This document shows, one piece after another, positions 1-13,300 of a stretch of 64,000 nucleotides of DNA (position 1 is its first letter; each line of letters starts with the position of its first letter). Source of the DNA: Meghimatium bilineatum (taxonomy: Eukaryota; Mollusca; Gastropoda; Stylommatophora; Philomycidae); the NCBI GenBank assembly GCA_034231615.1, contig CM067306.1, positions 63,536,813-63,600,812 on the forward strand, given 5' to 3'. The notes under the pieces are model-generated. The model was not told where the DNA came from. It searched no databases and saw nothing but the letters and a program-made list of their open reading frames with translations. The translations under genes were made by a program, and so were the position numbers.

Positions 1-690
1 CAAGAAACGACAATGAAGATATCAAGAAACAACAATGAAGCTAGCAAGAAACAACAATGAAGCTATCAAGAAACAACAGTGAAGCTAGCAAGAAACAACA
101 ATGAAGATAGCAAGAAACAACAATGAAGCTAGCAATAAACGACAATGAAGATAGCAAGAAATAACAATGAAGATATCAAGAAACGACAATGAAGATAGCA
201 AGAAACAACAATGGAGCTAGCAAGAAACAACAGTGAAGCTAGCAAGAAACAACAATGAAGATAGCAAGAAACAACAATGAAGCTAGCAAGAAACAACAAT
301 GAAGCTAGCAAGAAACAACAATGGAGCTAGCAAGAAACAGTGAAGCTAGCAAGAAATAACAATGAAGATATCAAGAAACGACAATGAAGATAGCAAGAAA
401 CGACAATGAAGCTAGCAAGAAACAACAATGGAGCTAGCAAGAAACAACAATGGAGCTAGCAAGAAACGACAATGAAGCTAGCAAGAAACGACAATGGAGT
501 TAGCAAGAAACAACAATGAAGATATCAAGAAACGACAATGAAGATAGCAAGAAACGACAATGGAGCTAGCAAGAAACAACAATGAAGCTAGAAAGAAACA
601 ACAATGAAGCTAGCAAGAAACAACAATGAAGCTAGCAAGAAACAACAATGAAGCTAGCAAGAAACAACAATGAAGCTAGCAAGAAACAAC
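1..690. repeat. 22-bp minisatellite, about 31 copies, continues past window start
   Basis: Unit AGCAAGAAACAACAATGAAG plus CT, with A/G and C/T point variants. The array runs without a break from the first base to about 690, so its left edge lies outside the window. The short open frame on the minus strand here is a translation of the repeat. Confidence 0.97.
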
Positions 691-1194
691 TGTTTAATTT
701 TATGTTAACTATTTATTTCTGACAAGTCGTTAAAATGGCCAGTTAAGCAGATCTCTTCTGCCATGAAACCTCACATCTGTTAAGTTGTTCCTGATTACAT
801 TATGGTAGTGCAGGGGAAATCTTAGAGTTAAAAAAATTGTTGTTGATTAATGATTATATAATTCATTGTAGTTAATTATTGCAGACAGGACTGTGTTGAA
901 AACCTGAGATAGAAATGTAGAGAAATACACAGACTTAGTAGTTTATACTTATAAATAATACAGTTTATCTGTTATTGGACTGAGTTTTGTGGGAACATTA
1001 GGTGCTGTTGTGTTTCAACTTTGGAGTGTACAGTTCGTGGATGTTGCAGTTGGAAGGGTAATATTTTCAGCCCCATCTTCTTGCCGCAGTACATTCTCCA
1101 TGACATTAGAGATAATGGTGAGTGTTCTGTTAGTTGTGTTGTGTTGTGTTGTGTTGTGTTAGTCTGTTGTGTTGTGTTATGTTAGTTATAAAAA
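691..1194. other. Unique-looking non-coding stretch
   Basis: No gene recognised. It holds a short TGTTG pentamer run at about 1,131-1,185. It may be upstream flank or 5'UTR intron of the neurabin gene; no promoter element could be supported. Confidence 0.5.
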
Positions 1195-1330
1195 TGAGAA
1201 TGATAAAATGCTACATCTATTCGTCATGAATGTATGACTCAGAAACATGGAGAATTAACAAAACAAACTAGAAGACAGAATTGATGCCTTTGAATATGTG
1301 GTTATATAGAAGAGAGATAACGGTCTTCAG
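1195..1330 (+). mobile_element. LINE fragment, RT C-terminal region
   Basis: With frame changes the sequence reads YDSETWRINKT, then DAFE and MWLYRRE-like peptides. These match the YGCETW...AFEMWLYRR block found downstream of the reverse transcriptase in many non-LTR retrotransposons. It is short and decayed; clade not determined. Confidence 0.6.
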
Positions 1331-1605
1331 CTGTTAAACAATCTCAAGGCAAAGAAGTGCTACAAGAACCCGTTAACTCTTTCAGGACTTGATTATGTTT
1401 AGGTTTGGACCAAATTAATTTTATAAAATTTCCTTATATGTGTTTTTTATTGTATCACTTGACATACTAATATTGATAAATAGTGTATGTGTAATATATC
1501 ATTGGAAAGGGGAATGGATACAGAATATGAATATATAAGTATATTGATGGTATGTGATTACTTCACAAGGTTAGAGTTAGCCTTGTGAAGTAATAAAATA
1601 TCAAA
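1331..1605. other. AT-rich non-coding stretch
   Basis: No feature recognised apart from decayed sequence between LINE pieces. Confidence 0.4.
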
Positions 1606-1722
1606 TCAAAGCCAGTATACTGGCAATTGGTCCTGTAGACCCATAGTATAAAGCCAGTATACTGGCAATTGGTCCTGTAGACCCATAGTATAAAGCCAGT
1701 ATACTGGCGATTGGTCCGGAAA
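1606..1722. repeat. 42-bp tandem repeat, about 2.7 copies
   Basis: The unit contains the perfect 12-base palindrome CCAGTATACTGG followed by caattggtcctgtagaccc. Two full copies and one partial copy. Confidence 0.9.
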
Positions 1723-2040
1723 GAGTTAAAGACCTCACTGAAAACATTTGAAATAGACCAAGATACATTAGAAGATGTTACACAAACTAGAGCTGCATAG
1801 TGTCCTATAGTCAAAAAAGGTGCAGTTTCTTGTGAAAAGAAGAGAAATGCAACGACTTAACAGTGGGGATTAGCTAGAAAGTCACGGGTTGACCAAAAAC
1901 ATGTCTACAGTGGTAACCCATGCCAGAACAGTGATTATTGGCCATCTGCAAACTTATAGTCAAGGACATAACTCTAACTGACTTTCAGAAAGGGATGTAA
2001 CAAATGATCATTGTGTGATGAATGAACAAGAAAACAAACA
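1723..2040 (+). mobile_element. LINE 3'-terminal fragment (family with GEAW...TVQRHL tail)
   Basis: Nucleotide match by eye to the copies at 45,480-46,085 (minus) and 46,480-47,165 (plus): ttaaagacctcactgaaaa, gtgcagtttcttgtgaaaag and the end block tagtcaaggacataactcta are shared. It is 5' truncated and its frames are broken. Confidence 0.7.
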
Positions 2041-2059
2041 TATAGAAGAGTCAGGTGAA

Positions 2060-2345
2060 CTTTATGGAAAGAGAAAACAAAGATTCTGACGACATTTCGT
2101 GTGAAGAAAAAACTATGAAAGGAAATAAAAATCAACTAAAGTTTTTTGGACATCTTAAAAGACTTCCTTACCTTTGACACCTGTTGAAGAAGACTTTACT
2201 TGAGGGTAGAATTAGTCGAAGCGATCAAGAGGTAGGCAGAGATATAAGTAGGAGGGAAATAACATTAGAAAGACAGGTCTTGCAGAGTCCAGATCCACAA
2301 TAACAGACAGAGGATGTTTGACATCAGTTCCAGCCAAACTTCATT
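2060..2345 (+). mobile_element. LINE 3' fragment, second lineage
   Basis: One frame reads FFGHLKRLPYL then HLLKKTLLEGRISR, followed by a frame-shifted RGRQRYK-like and KTGLAESR stretch. This is the GH(L/V)xR...GRP(R/K) tail typical of LINE ORF2 C-termini. It differs from the element just upstream, so two LINE lineages sit side by side. Confidence 0.65.
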
Positions 2346-2432
2346 GGAGACAGTATTTTATTATGATGGAGATGGTATTTTATTATGATGGAGATGGTAT
2401 TTTATTATGATGGAGATGGTATTTTATTGTGA
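2346..2432. repeat. 22-bp tandem repeat, 4 copies
   Basis: Unit tattttattatgatggaga plus tg. It follows directly on the LINE 3' end and may derive from its tail. Confidence 0.9.
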
Positions 2433-3207
2433 TGTTGATGTTGGTCAGTTTTTGATTTGTTTTCTGATTGTTAGTGATTTTGACAGTTAGTTTTCTGGGA
2501 AATTTTTTTTGGGGTTATTTTTCTAATGGTTAGTATTCTGAAAGTTAGTTATGTAAAAAGTATTTTTCTGGCCGTTTTTTATCTGAGGGTTAGTTTTCTG
2601 TTGGGTGCTCTTTGTAGAAAAGTAAACAAAAAACTTTTGCGACTGCAAGTATTCCTGTTAAGGGTTAAAAAAGAGGTTCAAAAGTCATAGAAAAAATGAC
2701 TTCACTGTACTCGGTTTCCCATCTCTGTCACTCTCAATAAGCGGCACTCCGAGAGTACCACTCATAGCACGTAACTCCGTAGCTTCAACAATAATCTACA
2801 GGGATCTCAGAAAAAAAATTGGCCACAGACATTAGATTGTCATAGAGATCAGTAACTCTCAGCCCCTTTTTTCTCACAGTCTCCTTATCAGGCTTATTTT
2901 ATTCAGAATTTATTCGGGTCTCCCCCGCCCCAGGGCCTTAAGAAAAGATCATTAACTATCTTTGCCTGACACAGGATTTTTAAGCATTATCACTATATTC
3001 TTGTTTAAGTAGTCACCTTCCTGTGGCTCTTCTGGATAGGTCTGTGGCCACCCTCCCAATTTCAAGTGTTTTTGCCATGGTCCCACTGCAAGTCGTCCTA
3101 GAACCTAGGAGGGCCATATGCCCACAATTAGAACCACATACTATGATACTAGACTGAAGCTTTAAATGATTTTGTGTGATCTAGTAACTCTAGTGTTTAT
3201 GTTTCAG
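2433..3207. other. Non-coding flank or 5' intron before exon 1
   Basis: No gene seen. It ends with the acceptor tatgtttcag of the first coding exon, so at least its 3' part is an intron. T-rich in its first half. Confidence 0.55.
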
Positions 3208-5604
3208 CTTGATGGCCCAGCTGGAGACTTGTGACCGCAGAACAGAGGTGCTAACAGCCAGCCGTCACCGCAACGGCGGCATCAAGATGGAGAACCTTGA
3301 GAATATGCCTCCGGTCAGTTCAGTGGTTGGCAACAACGGTAAGAACTCATCCTCGCAGTTTGTGAATATTCGGATACGATTTGAAGACACTGTTGGTGAC
3401 AGTGCCAGTCATGGATCAAGAACCGTGGGTCCTCTGCTAGGCTCAACTGTTAGCAAGATTAAGGAGAAATTTCAAAAAAATGAGGAGAAGGGACCAGGGG
3501 ATATCCATCCTTCAACTTCTGGTGGTACTCTAGTGCCATCATCCAGGAGTAAGGATGGTGGAGATAGATCTCCTGAGATCAAGAAAATGAAGGTCACAGA
3601 AGGTCAAGGCCGTTTAAAGTCAGCATCTCTTGACTCCAGAGTAAGAACGCCCGCAGTGGACACTGCATCGGCTTCAGTCCACTACCAGCAGCACACATAT
3701 AATCCTCATTTACCTCCACGTACGCCACCTGTATCTCCGACACACTCTAGTACTACAAATTTACACAGTCATCATTCGCCACCATCCTCAACTTTTGTAG
3801 AAGCTACCTCTGGTCCCAGGAGAAATAAAACTGTAGATGCGCCAGCACAAGTGTTTGGTTCACACCTGGATACACAAGTGACAAGCCCTGAGCCATCTCT
3901 ATTGGAGGCCACTAACCATGTACAGAGGTTCAATTATACCCGGGCTCTCTTTGCCCGCATGGAGGAAGAGACAAGGAGGGCACAGGAAAGGGAAAAAATC
4001 ATTCGCAGAAAGCCATCTCCTTCGCGTCCCTTTCTAGGATCTTTGACTCCCCAACTTTCTCATGTCTCTGTTTCAATCAACCAAGAATCTAAAAAACGCT
4101 CACCAACCAGAGATGTGCACCGTGACTTCAGGAGGCCAAAATCTATGTCCGATATTCCTTCTGGACAATCTTCAGAGTCTTTCAAACGTTTAAGTGATTC
4201 AGCTAGTTCAGGTGATTCCCGACTGGAGGGTCGAAAGAGAAACCAAAATGGAAATGCAACATCTCAGCCTTCGCTACACCAACAAACAAGCAAACGGGAC
4301 CTTGTTGAATCTTCCAAGCCAGATCAAATCCTCAGATCAAGAAGGCCTCATAGGGCATCCATCAAGAGAGATGATAGTGGTGATAGATCTGGTAAATATT
4401 TCCAAAATGTGGATGCTTTACAAGCATTAGAAGACAGGACTGAGAGAGTTCAGTCTGAAGACAGGACTGAGAGAGTTCAGTCTGAAGACAAGTTGAGTAT
4501 CTCAGACAGGAATACAACACTGAATAAAATAGATAAGCAGATGGAAGGTATTGATAAGGTTGACCAGTCATCATCGACAGTTTTGTCATCATCACCACCG
4601 CAACTTCCACATAGTTCCATGTTAGGACATTCCATCCGGCCCAGTTATCGGGCACGGTCCCAGGCTGCAGGTTTAGGGCAGTCCTCCTCCCAACCTTCAA
4701 CACATTCCAAAGTATCAGATTCCGCTGGAGACAGTGAGCAGACATCAGGATCATCATCATCAGGTGTGGTAAGGAGACAACTTAAGCAGCCTCTTGCAGA
4801 GGATGTTAACGGTGAAAAAAAAACCAATAACAGATTCAGTAAAGAAGACATTGAAGCTGCCATTGAAAGGGCAGACACATATCTGGCAAACATGGTGTCA
4901 TCAGTTGACACAAAAACAGAAGATGCTGAGAATTTAGAGTCGCCACGTAAACAACGACAGACTGGTACAGCAGCAGCTCGAAGGCAGTTCTTGTATGGAA
5001 GTGACAGCTCATTGCCAACAACCACTAGTGACACTGATCCCTGGAAACGGGATGAAATAGTGGAAACCTCTGGGCACAATCCAGAAGTCCAAGAACATTT
5101 GGGTTCACCATCTATTCCAGTTTCACCAAGTATTTCTCCGTCAAAAACAAAGAACAGTTCTTTTATTCCTCTGAAATCTCCAGCATCGTCCAGCGAATCT
5201 TTAGACGTTGGAGCAGCTCCAGATTTACCACCTCCTTCATATCATGAGGCCACAGAACCTCCACCGTACCACGAAGCCACATCAACTGCCTCAATGCTCA
5301 TATCTCAGAAAATATTATTGTCCCAGCAGCAACAACAGCCGGTGGAAAACTCAACCCCCGCAAGTAGTCATCCAATACCTATCCCTCGACGGGCTGCTCC
5401 AGCTCCTCCACTGCCAAAGAAATCACCAATTGGAAATGATGTGGATTTAGGAGTTCCTCCTCCTGCTCCAGAACCTGGATCATCAGAGCACACTCATGAC
5501 TTGACTACCTCACATGGGAGCACACATCCACCCACTCTGGATAGCGACGTAGGGGATGATTTGATCCTGCCAGAGGAACATATAGCCCGACATGATTATC
5601 CTGA
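3208..5604 (+). CDS. PPP1R9: Exon 1 (first coding exon) of neurabin/spinophilin gene
   Basis: A 2.4-kb exon with acceptor tatgtttcag ending at 3207 and donor GTAAGT at 5605. The first ATG is at 3212, four bases after the acceptor, so an upstream 5'UTR exon is expected; the codon before it is TTG. It codes for residues 1-797 plus two bases. The product is mostly disordered and rich in Ser, Pro and basic residues. [11 protein letters not shown] (residues 49-59) and [16 protein letters not shown] (238-253) look like the short conserved actin-binding-type blocks of neurabins (inference). A 9-residue unit EDRTERVQS is duplicated at 407-424. PPSY (674-677) and PPPY (683-686) are PPxY motifs. PAPPLPKK (730-737) is an SH3-ligand-like stretch, and a short Gln run lies near 708-714. 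Reading through the donor gives a stop at 5606. Confidence 0.95.
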
Positions 5605-8600
5605 GTAAGTCTTATCTGTAGACCTGTGTATCCCTTGTATATCTCTTGTATATCCACTGACTTACTCAATCTGGCTGGCACTTAACCCACTTGTCTGCGG
5701 ACAGGTAGTATAAAAATCTGGTTACCTCACTTTCTAATTCATTTGGTCTAACTTTCCTTATGTCCTTTAAGTTGCCATTTGTGTAGTGATCTGTATGTCC
5801 TCTCATGTGTTATGTCCTCTTGTGTGTTATGTCCTCTCATGTGTTATGTCCTCATTTACTATGTCCTCTCTCATGTATGTCCTCTCATGTGTTATGTCCT
5901 CTCTTGTGTGTTATATCATCTATTCCCGCTGAAGATGATGAGGCGGGCAATTGACACAAATAAAACGACGACACAACGCATTTCCATTCTCTGGACTACA
6001 TCCTGCTAGAAATCTAATAGGACCATAGTCTTGCTACAAGAGAGATACAGCGGGAGTTTGAGAATGAAGAAGAAGAAGAATATCATCTATTCTGTTATAT
6101 CCTCTCTCGTATTGTTTGTCTCCTTGTGTTATGTCCTCTTGTCCTCTTTTGTGTTATATCCTAACTTGTGTTATATGCTCTTGTGTTATATTTTTGTTTT
6201 ATGTTATGCCTCCTTTTTTGTATTTCCCCTCTTTTGTTATTTCCCTTCTTATGTTCCCTCTTGTGCTATGTCCCCTCTTGTGCTATGTCCCCTTTTGTAT
6301 GTCCTCTCTTCTGCTATATCATCACTTGTTATGTTCTCTCTTGTATTATGCCCCCTCTTGTATTATGCCCCCTATTGTGTTAGGTCCTCTCTTTCTCAAG
6401 GGTGGGAAAAATATGACTCGTGGACTGCACATAAGGCCTGCTGAACCTTTGTGTCCTATTGTGTGCATATATATTTATACATCTATCTTACACATATATG
6501 TATACATATATTACACATATGTTTATATTTAAAAATTGAATTATTCCCTATCAAAATTTGCCTTTGTGGGGCGTGCGCCCCACGTTGGGAAACACATAAA
6601 TAACCGGTCAGGCTTCTCCATGCAAACATAACTCATGCAGCTATCCGTTGTATTAATATATTTGGTTACATCCCTTGAGACTTCTGCGTATCTTGATTAT
6701 TCCCTATATGTGTTAGTTATGCTAGTGGTACTAATGGCTTGCATCGTGTATTCCGTAATAATAACAACACCCTAATCTAACACAATTCATTCGATAGGAT
6801 TATCACATAGTGCATGTATTGCTTGTACATTGTTTGTTAGTAGTTTCATATTTCCTTCTTCCTGCGATTGAATAATTTTATGTCATGTAGCTTTTTCAAA
6901 CATATATAAGTCCTGCTTTCATATCATTTCTCATTGTCAAACATTTAATTTAATTGCTTCTACCATTTACTTTCTCATTGTCAAACATTGAGTTTAATTA
7001 CTTGTACCATCTCATTTCTCGTTGCGAAACATTTCATGTCATTACTTCTTTCATCTTATCAGAGTTACTAGGAATCACATCTTCAACATGAGAAATATAC
7101 TAGAGAAATGCAGAGAGTTGAATGCAGACATACATGCATGTTTCATAGATTACGCTGGGTCAAAGGGCATGAGCCCATGGACAGCTGGATCAGCAACCAA
7201 CCATAGATCACACAAATACATTTGACTGCTTAACACACCAGAAATTATTCAACATAATGGGAAACATGGACTTCCAATAGCATCTCATATCATTCATTAA
7301 AATGCTTTATAAGGAGAAACTGGCTTCTGTCTGACTCGAGGGAGAAACATCTGACTGGTTTGATGTCCAAAAAGGAGTCAGACAAGGATGCAATCTCTCA
7401 CCTGTTCAACATATATGCAAAAAAACATCAGGCAAAATGTACAAAAAAGACTTAGTTGTCAATAGTTTCAACCTCTTAATGTCGGAGGACAGGAAGAAAA
7501 TTAGTAATGAAGATGACTCCACACTACAATCAAGAAGCTACACATGTTTAGAACAAATGATTATGTCAGTCAAACATCACAGCGAGGTAGACAATCGTTT
7601 CCTCAATGCACACAAAGTCACAAATAATGCATATCAGCAGAGATGAACTAACACCCACAATAGTTATAAAAACAACTAGAAAATGGCCGCAACTCTGAAT
7701 ATCTCAGGTCACCTATCAACATAACAAGAGATTTCTCTGCAGAGATCAGAAAGAGATTAGCAATGACCCTACACAAAACATCACAAATAAATAATCTATG
7801 GCAAGGGGCAAACAGAAAAACAAAGTTGCAACTATTAATAAGCTATATCGTTCCATTGACAACATACGGTTGTGAGACGTGTGTAATGGCATCTGCAATG
7901 GAATCAATATCGATATATCAGACAATATCGATATATCAGACAATATCGATATATCAGACAATATCGATATATCAGACAATATCGATATATCAGACAATAT
8001 CGATATATCAGACAATATCGATATATCAGACAATATCGATATATCAGACAATATCGATATATCAGACAATATCGACATTCGAAATGAAATGTTATGTAAA
8101 TGTCTTAAGAATATCATGGACAGAAAGATAAACATTAGATGTTCTCAAAGATCTGAACATAGAAGAAGAATGGCTATTCAAAACAAAAACAACAAATTTA
8201 TCAAAAATAGCACACTAACATATTTCGGACATATACAGAGACACAGTGGTTTACAAAGACTTATCACGGAGTGCAAAGTTCCGGAAAGGAGGAGTACACG
8301 AGTCGAACATGACACTGAAGGATGCTGAGCAGCTTGCGCAGAACCGAGAGGCTTACAGAGTGGCAGTGAGGAGAACGCTCTGAAAAGCACACGTCACATA
8401 TGTAGATAGATCCATCTTATATCTTGTGAAACATCTATAATTGCTTATTTCTTCTCCTTTCTCTCTGTCACACATCTCCTATAATTGCTTATTTCTTCTC
8501 CTTTCTCTCTGTCACACATCTCCTATAATTGCTTATTTCTTCTCCTTTCTCTCTGTCACACATCTCCTATAATTGCTTATTTCTTCTCCTTTCTCTCTGT

Positions 8601-10272
8601 CACACATCTCCTATAATTGCTTACTTCTTCTCCTTTCTCTCTGTCACACATCTCCTATAATGTATTAGCTCTTCTCCTTTCTCTCTGTCAAACATCTCCT
8701 ATAATTGCTTAATTCTTCTCCTTTCTCTCTGTCAAACATCTCCTATAATTGCTTACTTCTTCTCCTTTCTCTCTGTCACACATCTCCTATAATTGCTTAC
8801 TTCTTCTCCTTTCTCTCTGTCACACATCTCCTATAATTGCTTACTTCTTCTCCTTTCTCTCTGTCACACATCTCCTATAATTGCTTATTTCTTCTCCTTT
8901 CTCTCTGTCACACATCTCCTATAATTGCTTACTTCTTCTCCTTTCTCTCTGTCACACATCTCCTATAATGTATTAGCTCTTCTCCTTTCTCTCTGTCACA
9001 CATCTCCTATAATTGCTTACTTCTTCTCCTTTCTCTCTGTCACACATCTCCTATAATTGCTTACTTCTTCTCCTTTCTCTCTGTCACACATCTCCTATAA
9101 TTGCTTATTTCTTCTCCTTTCTCTCTGTCACACATCTCCTATAATTGCTTACTTCTTCTCCTTTCTCTCTGTCACACATCTCCTATAATTGCTTACTTCT
9201 TCTCCTTTCTCTCTGTCACACATCTCCTATAATGTATTAGCTCTTCTCCTTTCTCTCTGTCACACATCTCCTATAATTGCTTACTTCTTCTCCTTTCTCT
9301 CTGTCACACATCTCCTATAATTGCTTACTTCTTCTCCTTTCTCTCTGTCACACATCTCCTATAATTGCTTACTTCTTCTCCTTTCTCTCTGTCACACATC
9401 TCCTATAATGTATTAGCTCTTCTCCTTTCTCTCTGTCAAACATCTCCTATAATTGCTTACTTCTTCTCCTTTCTCTCTGTCACACATCTCCTATAATTGC
9501 TTATTTCTTCTCCTTTCTCTCTGTCACACATCTCCTATAATTGCTTACTTCTTCTCCTTTCTCTCTGTCACACATCTCCTATAATTGCTTATTTCTTCTC
9601 CTTTCTCTCTGTCACACATCTCCTATAATTGCTTATTTCTTCTCCTTTCTCTCTGTCACACATCTCCTATAATGTATTAGCTCTTCTCCTTTCTCTCTGT
9701 CATTTCTCCCATCTTCACCCTCTCTACCCCTCTCTCTCTCTTTATCAGACACGCCCGACAATAATCAGACAATACAAACAGACAAATTAATACACAACAT
9801 TGCAAACAAACAAGATGACACGACATAAAGAAAATGTCAGTGCTCCTATTAATGCTGGAATAATATGGGAGGATGATTTTCCATTTTGCTTCTGTCACGT
9901 TCCTCTCTCTTTCTCTCTCTCTCTCTCTTTTTCTCTCTCTTTTCACTTATTGTATGAGACGGGTTGAGAAGGGAGTGTGCGCAGACTCACGCAGACGCTG
10001 AAAGGAAGTGAGAAATTCTCACACTCAGCCAGCATGATACGGAGCTGCTGTATAGCGGGCCTTCCCTCGCCGCTTTGATGTATGTTTTTATACTTAGGCA
10101 CTTATGCAAATGGACACGAATTTCTCGCAGACGTTTTCAGCCCATCACGATTTCAGGGACATTTCATAGAATTTCTGTTTATTCAATTAATCTGTCTGTG
10201 TTTTTGTCCATGTTCCTCGCTCTTTGACGTTCCCCATGTGATCAGTCTTCATCTAGATCAAAGCTGGACAGA

Positions 10273-10324
<52 letters not shown>

Positions 10325-10331
10325 TACAAAC

Positions 10332-10372
<41 letters not shown>

Positions 10373-13300
10373 TACAACAATAATGAGAATGATAATAATA
10401 ATAATAATAATAATAACTACAACAATAATGAGAATGATAATAATAATAATAATAATAATAAAATAATAATAATAATAATACCCATAGTCAATGTTCCCTC
10501 TAAAACAGAAGTGTCGTAGAGCATAAATAGACTTCAGTGAGCCAATAAATTTCGAGCAACGTCTGCGCAAACCTTCTAACTAAAAAGTAAAAAGCCAGTC
10601 TTTTACGGCATATTCTATTTACATCGTTCAATTTTTTTTTATATTAAAGGAACTTTTACAAAAATATATATGCTTAAGTGTTATGCGCCAAGTCTAAGCG
10701 ATGTGCGCCAAGGGATAAAAATGTATGCGCTAGCGCACGGTAATGCTGCGGGAACAGTGCTCATAACCCGTCATGGTCGTAAGGTTGCAACACTGGAGAC
10801 AGCACAGACAGCAATCCAAACATCTCTATCCTTAGTCATTCGGAGGAGTGTAGGAAAATCATGCCCAGACCATTCCTCGATGGTATCAATCCAGGATTTT
10901 CTCGTCCTCTTCTCCTTCTTGCAAAATAATTTTAGAAAGCAAGTCGTGTCTCGTTACATGTTCTAAACAAACACGTTTACGCTGTTTCATCACTGCCAAA
11001 ATTGGTCCTTGATAACATGCAAGTTTGTTATTTGCTGCTGGACAAATATATTTGTTGTGTTCTTGTTTTCCAAAGCCTGAATCCTTCTTTCTGTGCCTGC
11101 ATTGAGTGTCCAACATTCACATCCGTATACAAGTATACTTAGCACTAGCAGATCTGAATAGATTGATCTTTACTGTAATACTGATCTTACTTTTCCCAAT
11201 CATATTCAACCTTGACATTGCAGTCATCGAGTCTTAATTTCATTTCATGATTTTCCATCATCAAATATTTCGAACCCAAGATATTCGAAGGTGGTAGCAT
11301 GTTCAAGTTTGCGACTGTTTAACCAGACATTCGTGGGTACTTGCTTGGTGTCACTTGTCACCAATATCTTGAGTATATCAATGCTAATTTCCATGCCATA
11401 TTTTCGACCAACGTCTTCCAACTTTGAGATTCGGTTGGTAATCTTATCATCTCCACTCCACCCGTGTGTTCCAATCAACCGTTCATCATTGACTCGACTC
11501 CACTGTGTGTTTCCTTCAACCGTTCACCATTGACTCGCCCTCTATGTTCCCTACAACCGTTCATCAATGACTCCCCCTCTATGTTCCCTTCAACCGTTCA
11601 TCATTGACTCCCCTCTATGTTCCCTTCAACCGTTCATCATTGACTCCCCCCTCTGTGTTTCTTTCAACCGTTCATCATTGACTCCCCCTGTGTTCCATTC
11701 AACCGTTCATCATTGGCTCCCCCTGCGGGTTCCCTTCAACCGTTCATCATTGACTCCTCCTCTGTGTTCCCTTCAACCGTTCATCATTGACTCCCTCTCT
11801 GTGTTCCCTTCAGCCGTTCATCATCGACTCCCCCTGCATGTTCCCTTCAACCGTTCATCATTGACTCCCCCTGCATGTTCCCTTCAACCGTTCATCATTG
11901 ACTCCCCCTGCATGTTCCCTTCAACCGTTCATCATTGACTCCCCCTGCATGTTCCCTTCAACCGTTCATCATCGACTCCCCCTGCATCTTCCCTTCAACC
12001 TTTCATCATTGACTCCCCCTCTATGTTCCCTTCAACCGTTCATCATTGATTCCCCCTCTATGTTTCCTTCAACCGTTCATCATTGACTCCCCCCTCTGTG
12101 TTTCTTTCAACCGTTCATCATTGACTCCCCCTGTGTTCCATTCAACCGTTCATCATTGGCTCCCCCTGCGGGTTCCCTTCAACCGTTCATCATTGACTCC
12201 CCCTCTGTGTTCCCTTCAACCGTTCATCATTGACTCCCTCTCTGTGTTCCCTTCAGCCGTTCATCATCGACTCCCCCTGCATGCTCCCTTCAACCGTTCA
12301 TCATTGACTCCCCCTGCATGTTCCCTTCAACCGTTCATCATTGACTCCCCCTGCATCTTCCCTTCAACCTTTCATCATCGACTCCCCCTGCATGTTCCCT
12401 TCAACCGTTCATCATTGACTCCCCCTGTGTTCCCTTCAGCCGTTCATCATCGACTCCCCCTGCATGTTTTCTTCAACCGTTCATCATTGACACCCCTGTG
12501 CTCACTGAAAACAACCACACACGACTCACCTGTTTGGTATCGTATAATCACCCTTTCATGAGAAACTTTAGTGCCGTTTTCCTACAAAACCAAGGCGTTC
12601 TGAACCTGGTGCTCGCGAACACTAGATTACATATGGACGGTGCTTCTTTGCCTGAAAAGGTTGAGAACCCCCGATGGGTATATATATATATATATGTACA
12701 AAATTCCCTCCCTTTATCTCGCTCTCCACCCAACCCGTGTCAGTCCGTTTGTCACGCTAAAATAATACTTCTAACACTTAACGACTGATATGCTTGATTC
12801 CAACCTGTGCTGCGACATATTATTGTTGGACATAGTACGTGAGAACATATCGACCAAACTACAGAATGAGTGCTTTTAATAGGATTACTCACGCTTCCAC
12901 TCCGAATTAATTTTCCACCTTCGCGCCATGCCGAGCCTGATCTGTCATCGCAGTTGACAGCTGCCCTTGATCCCATGCTAATCCGTTAGATGGTCTTGTT
13001 GTACGTGAATACGAAAGCGTCTAATATGGATCCCAGACCTGCCGGATATTTCTGGTAGCCTGCGCCAAAACATTTGCCATTTCTGGCGTTCTGTGTTCAG
13101 GCTGAGTCATTTCGTCCAAATTGTGCGCAGTATTTCAGGGATTACAAAGAATGGAACATTGATTGGATTTTAATTGAATAAGGCATGTGGCCAGGAACGT
13201 AGATACCCCCATCAGTACAATCCGCTGGAAGGAGTTAAATAATCCACTGGATGGAGTTCTCTACTGGATAGAGTTCAAACGTATATCCTTATGTCCTAGT

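Noticed and set aside
1129-1185. Telomere-like repeat
   Set aside because: The TGTTG pentamer run is short and does not match the TTAGGG-type telomere.
3209-3211. TTG at 3209 as start codon
   Set aside because: It lies two bases after the splice acceptor; ATG at 3212 is the first proper start.
10082-10519. Poly-Asn protein
   Set aside because: (AAT)n microsatellite translation.
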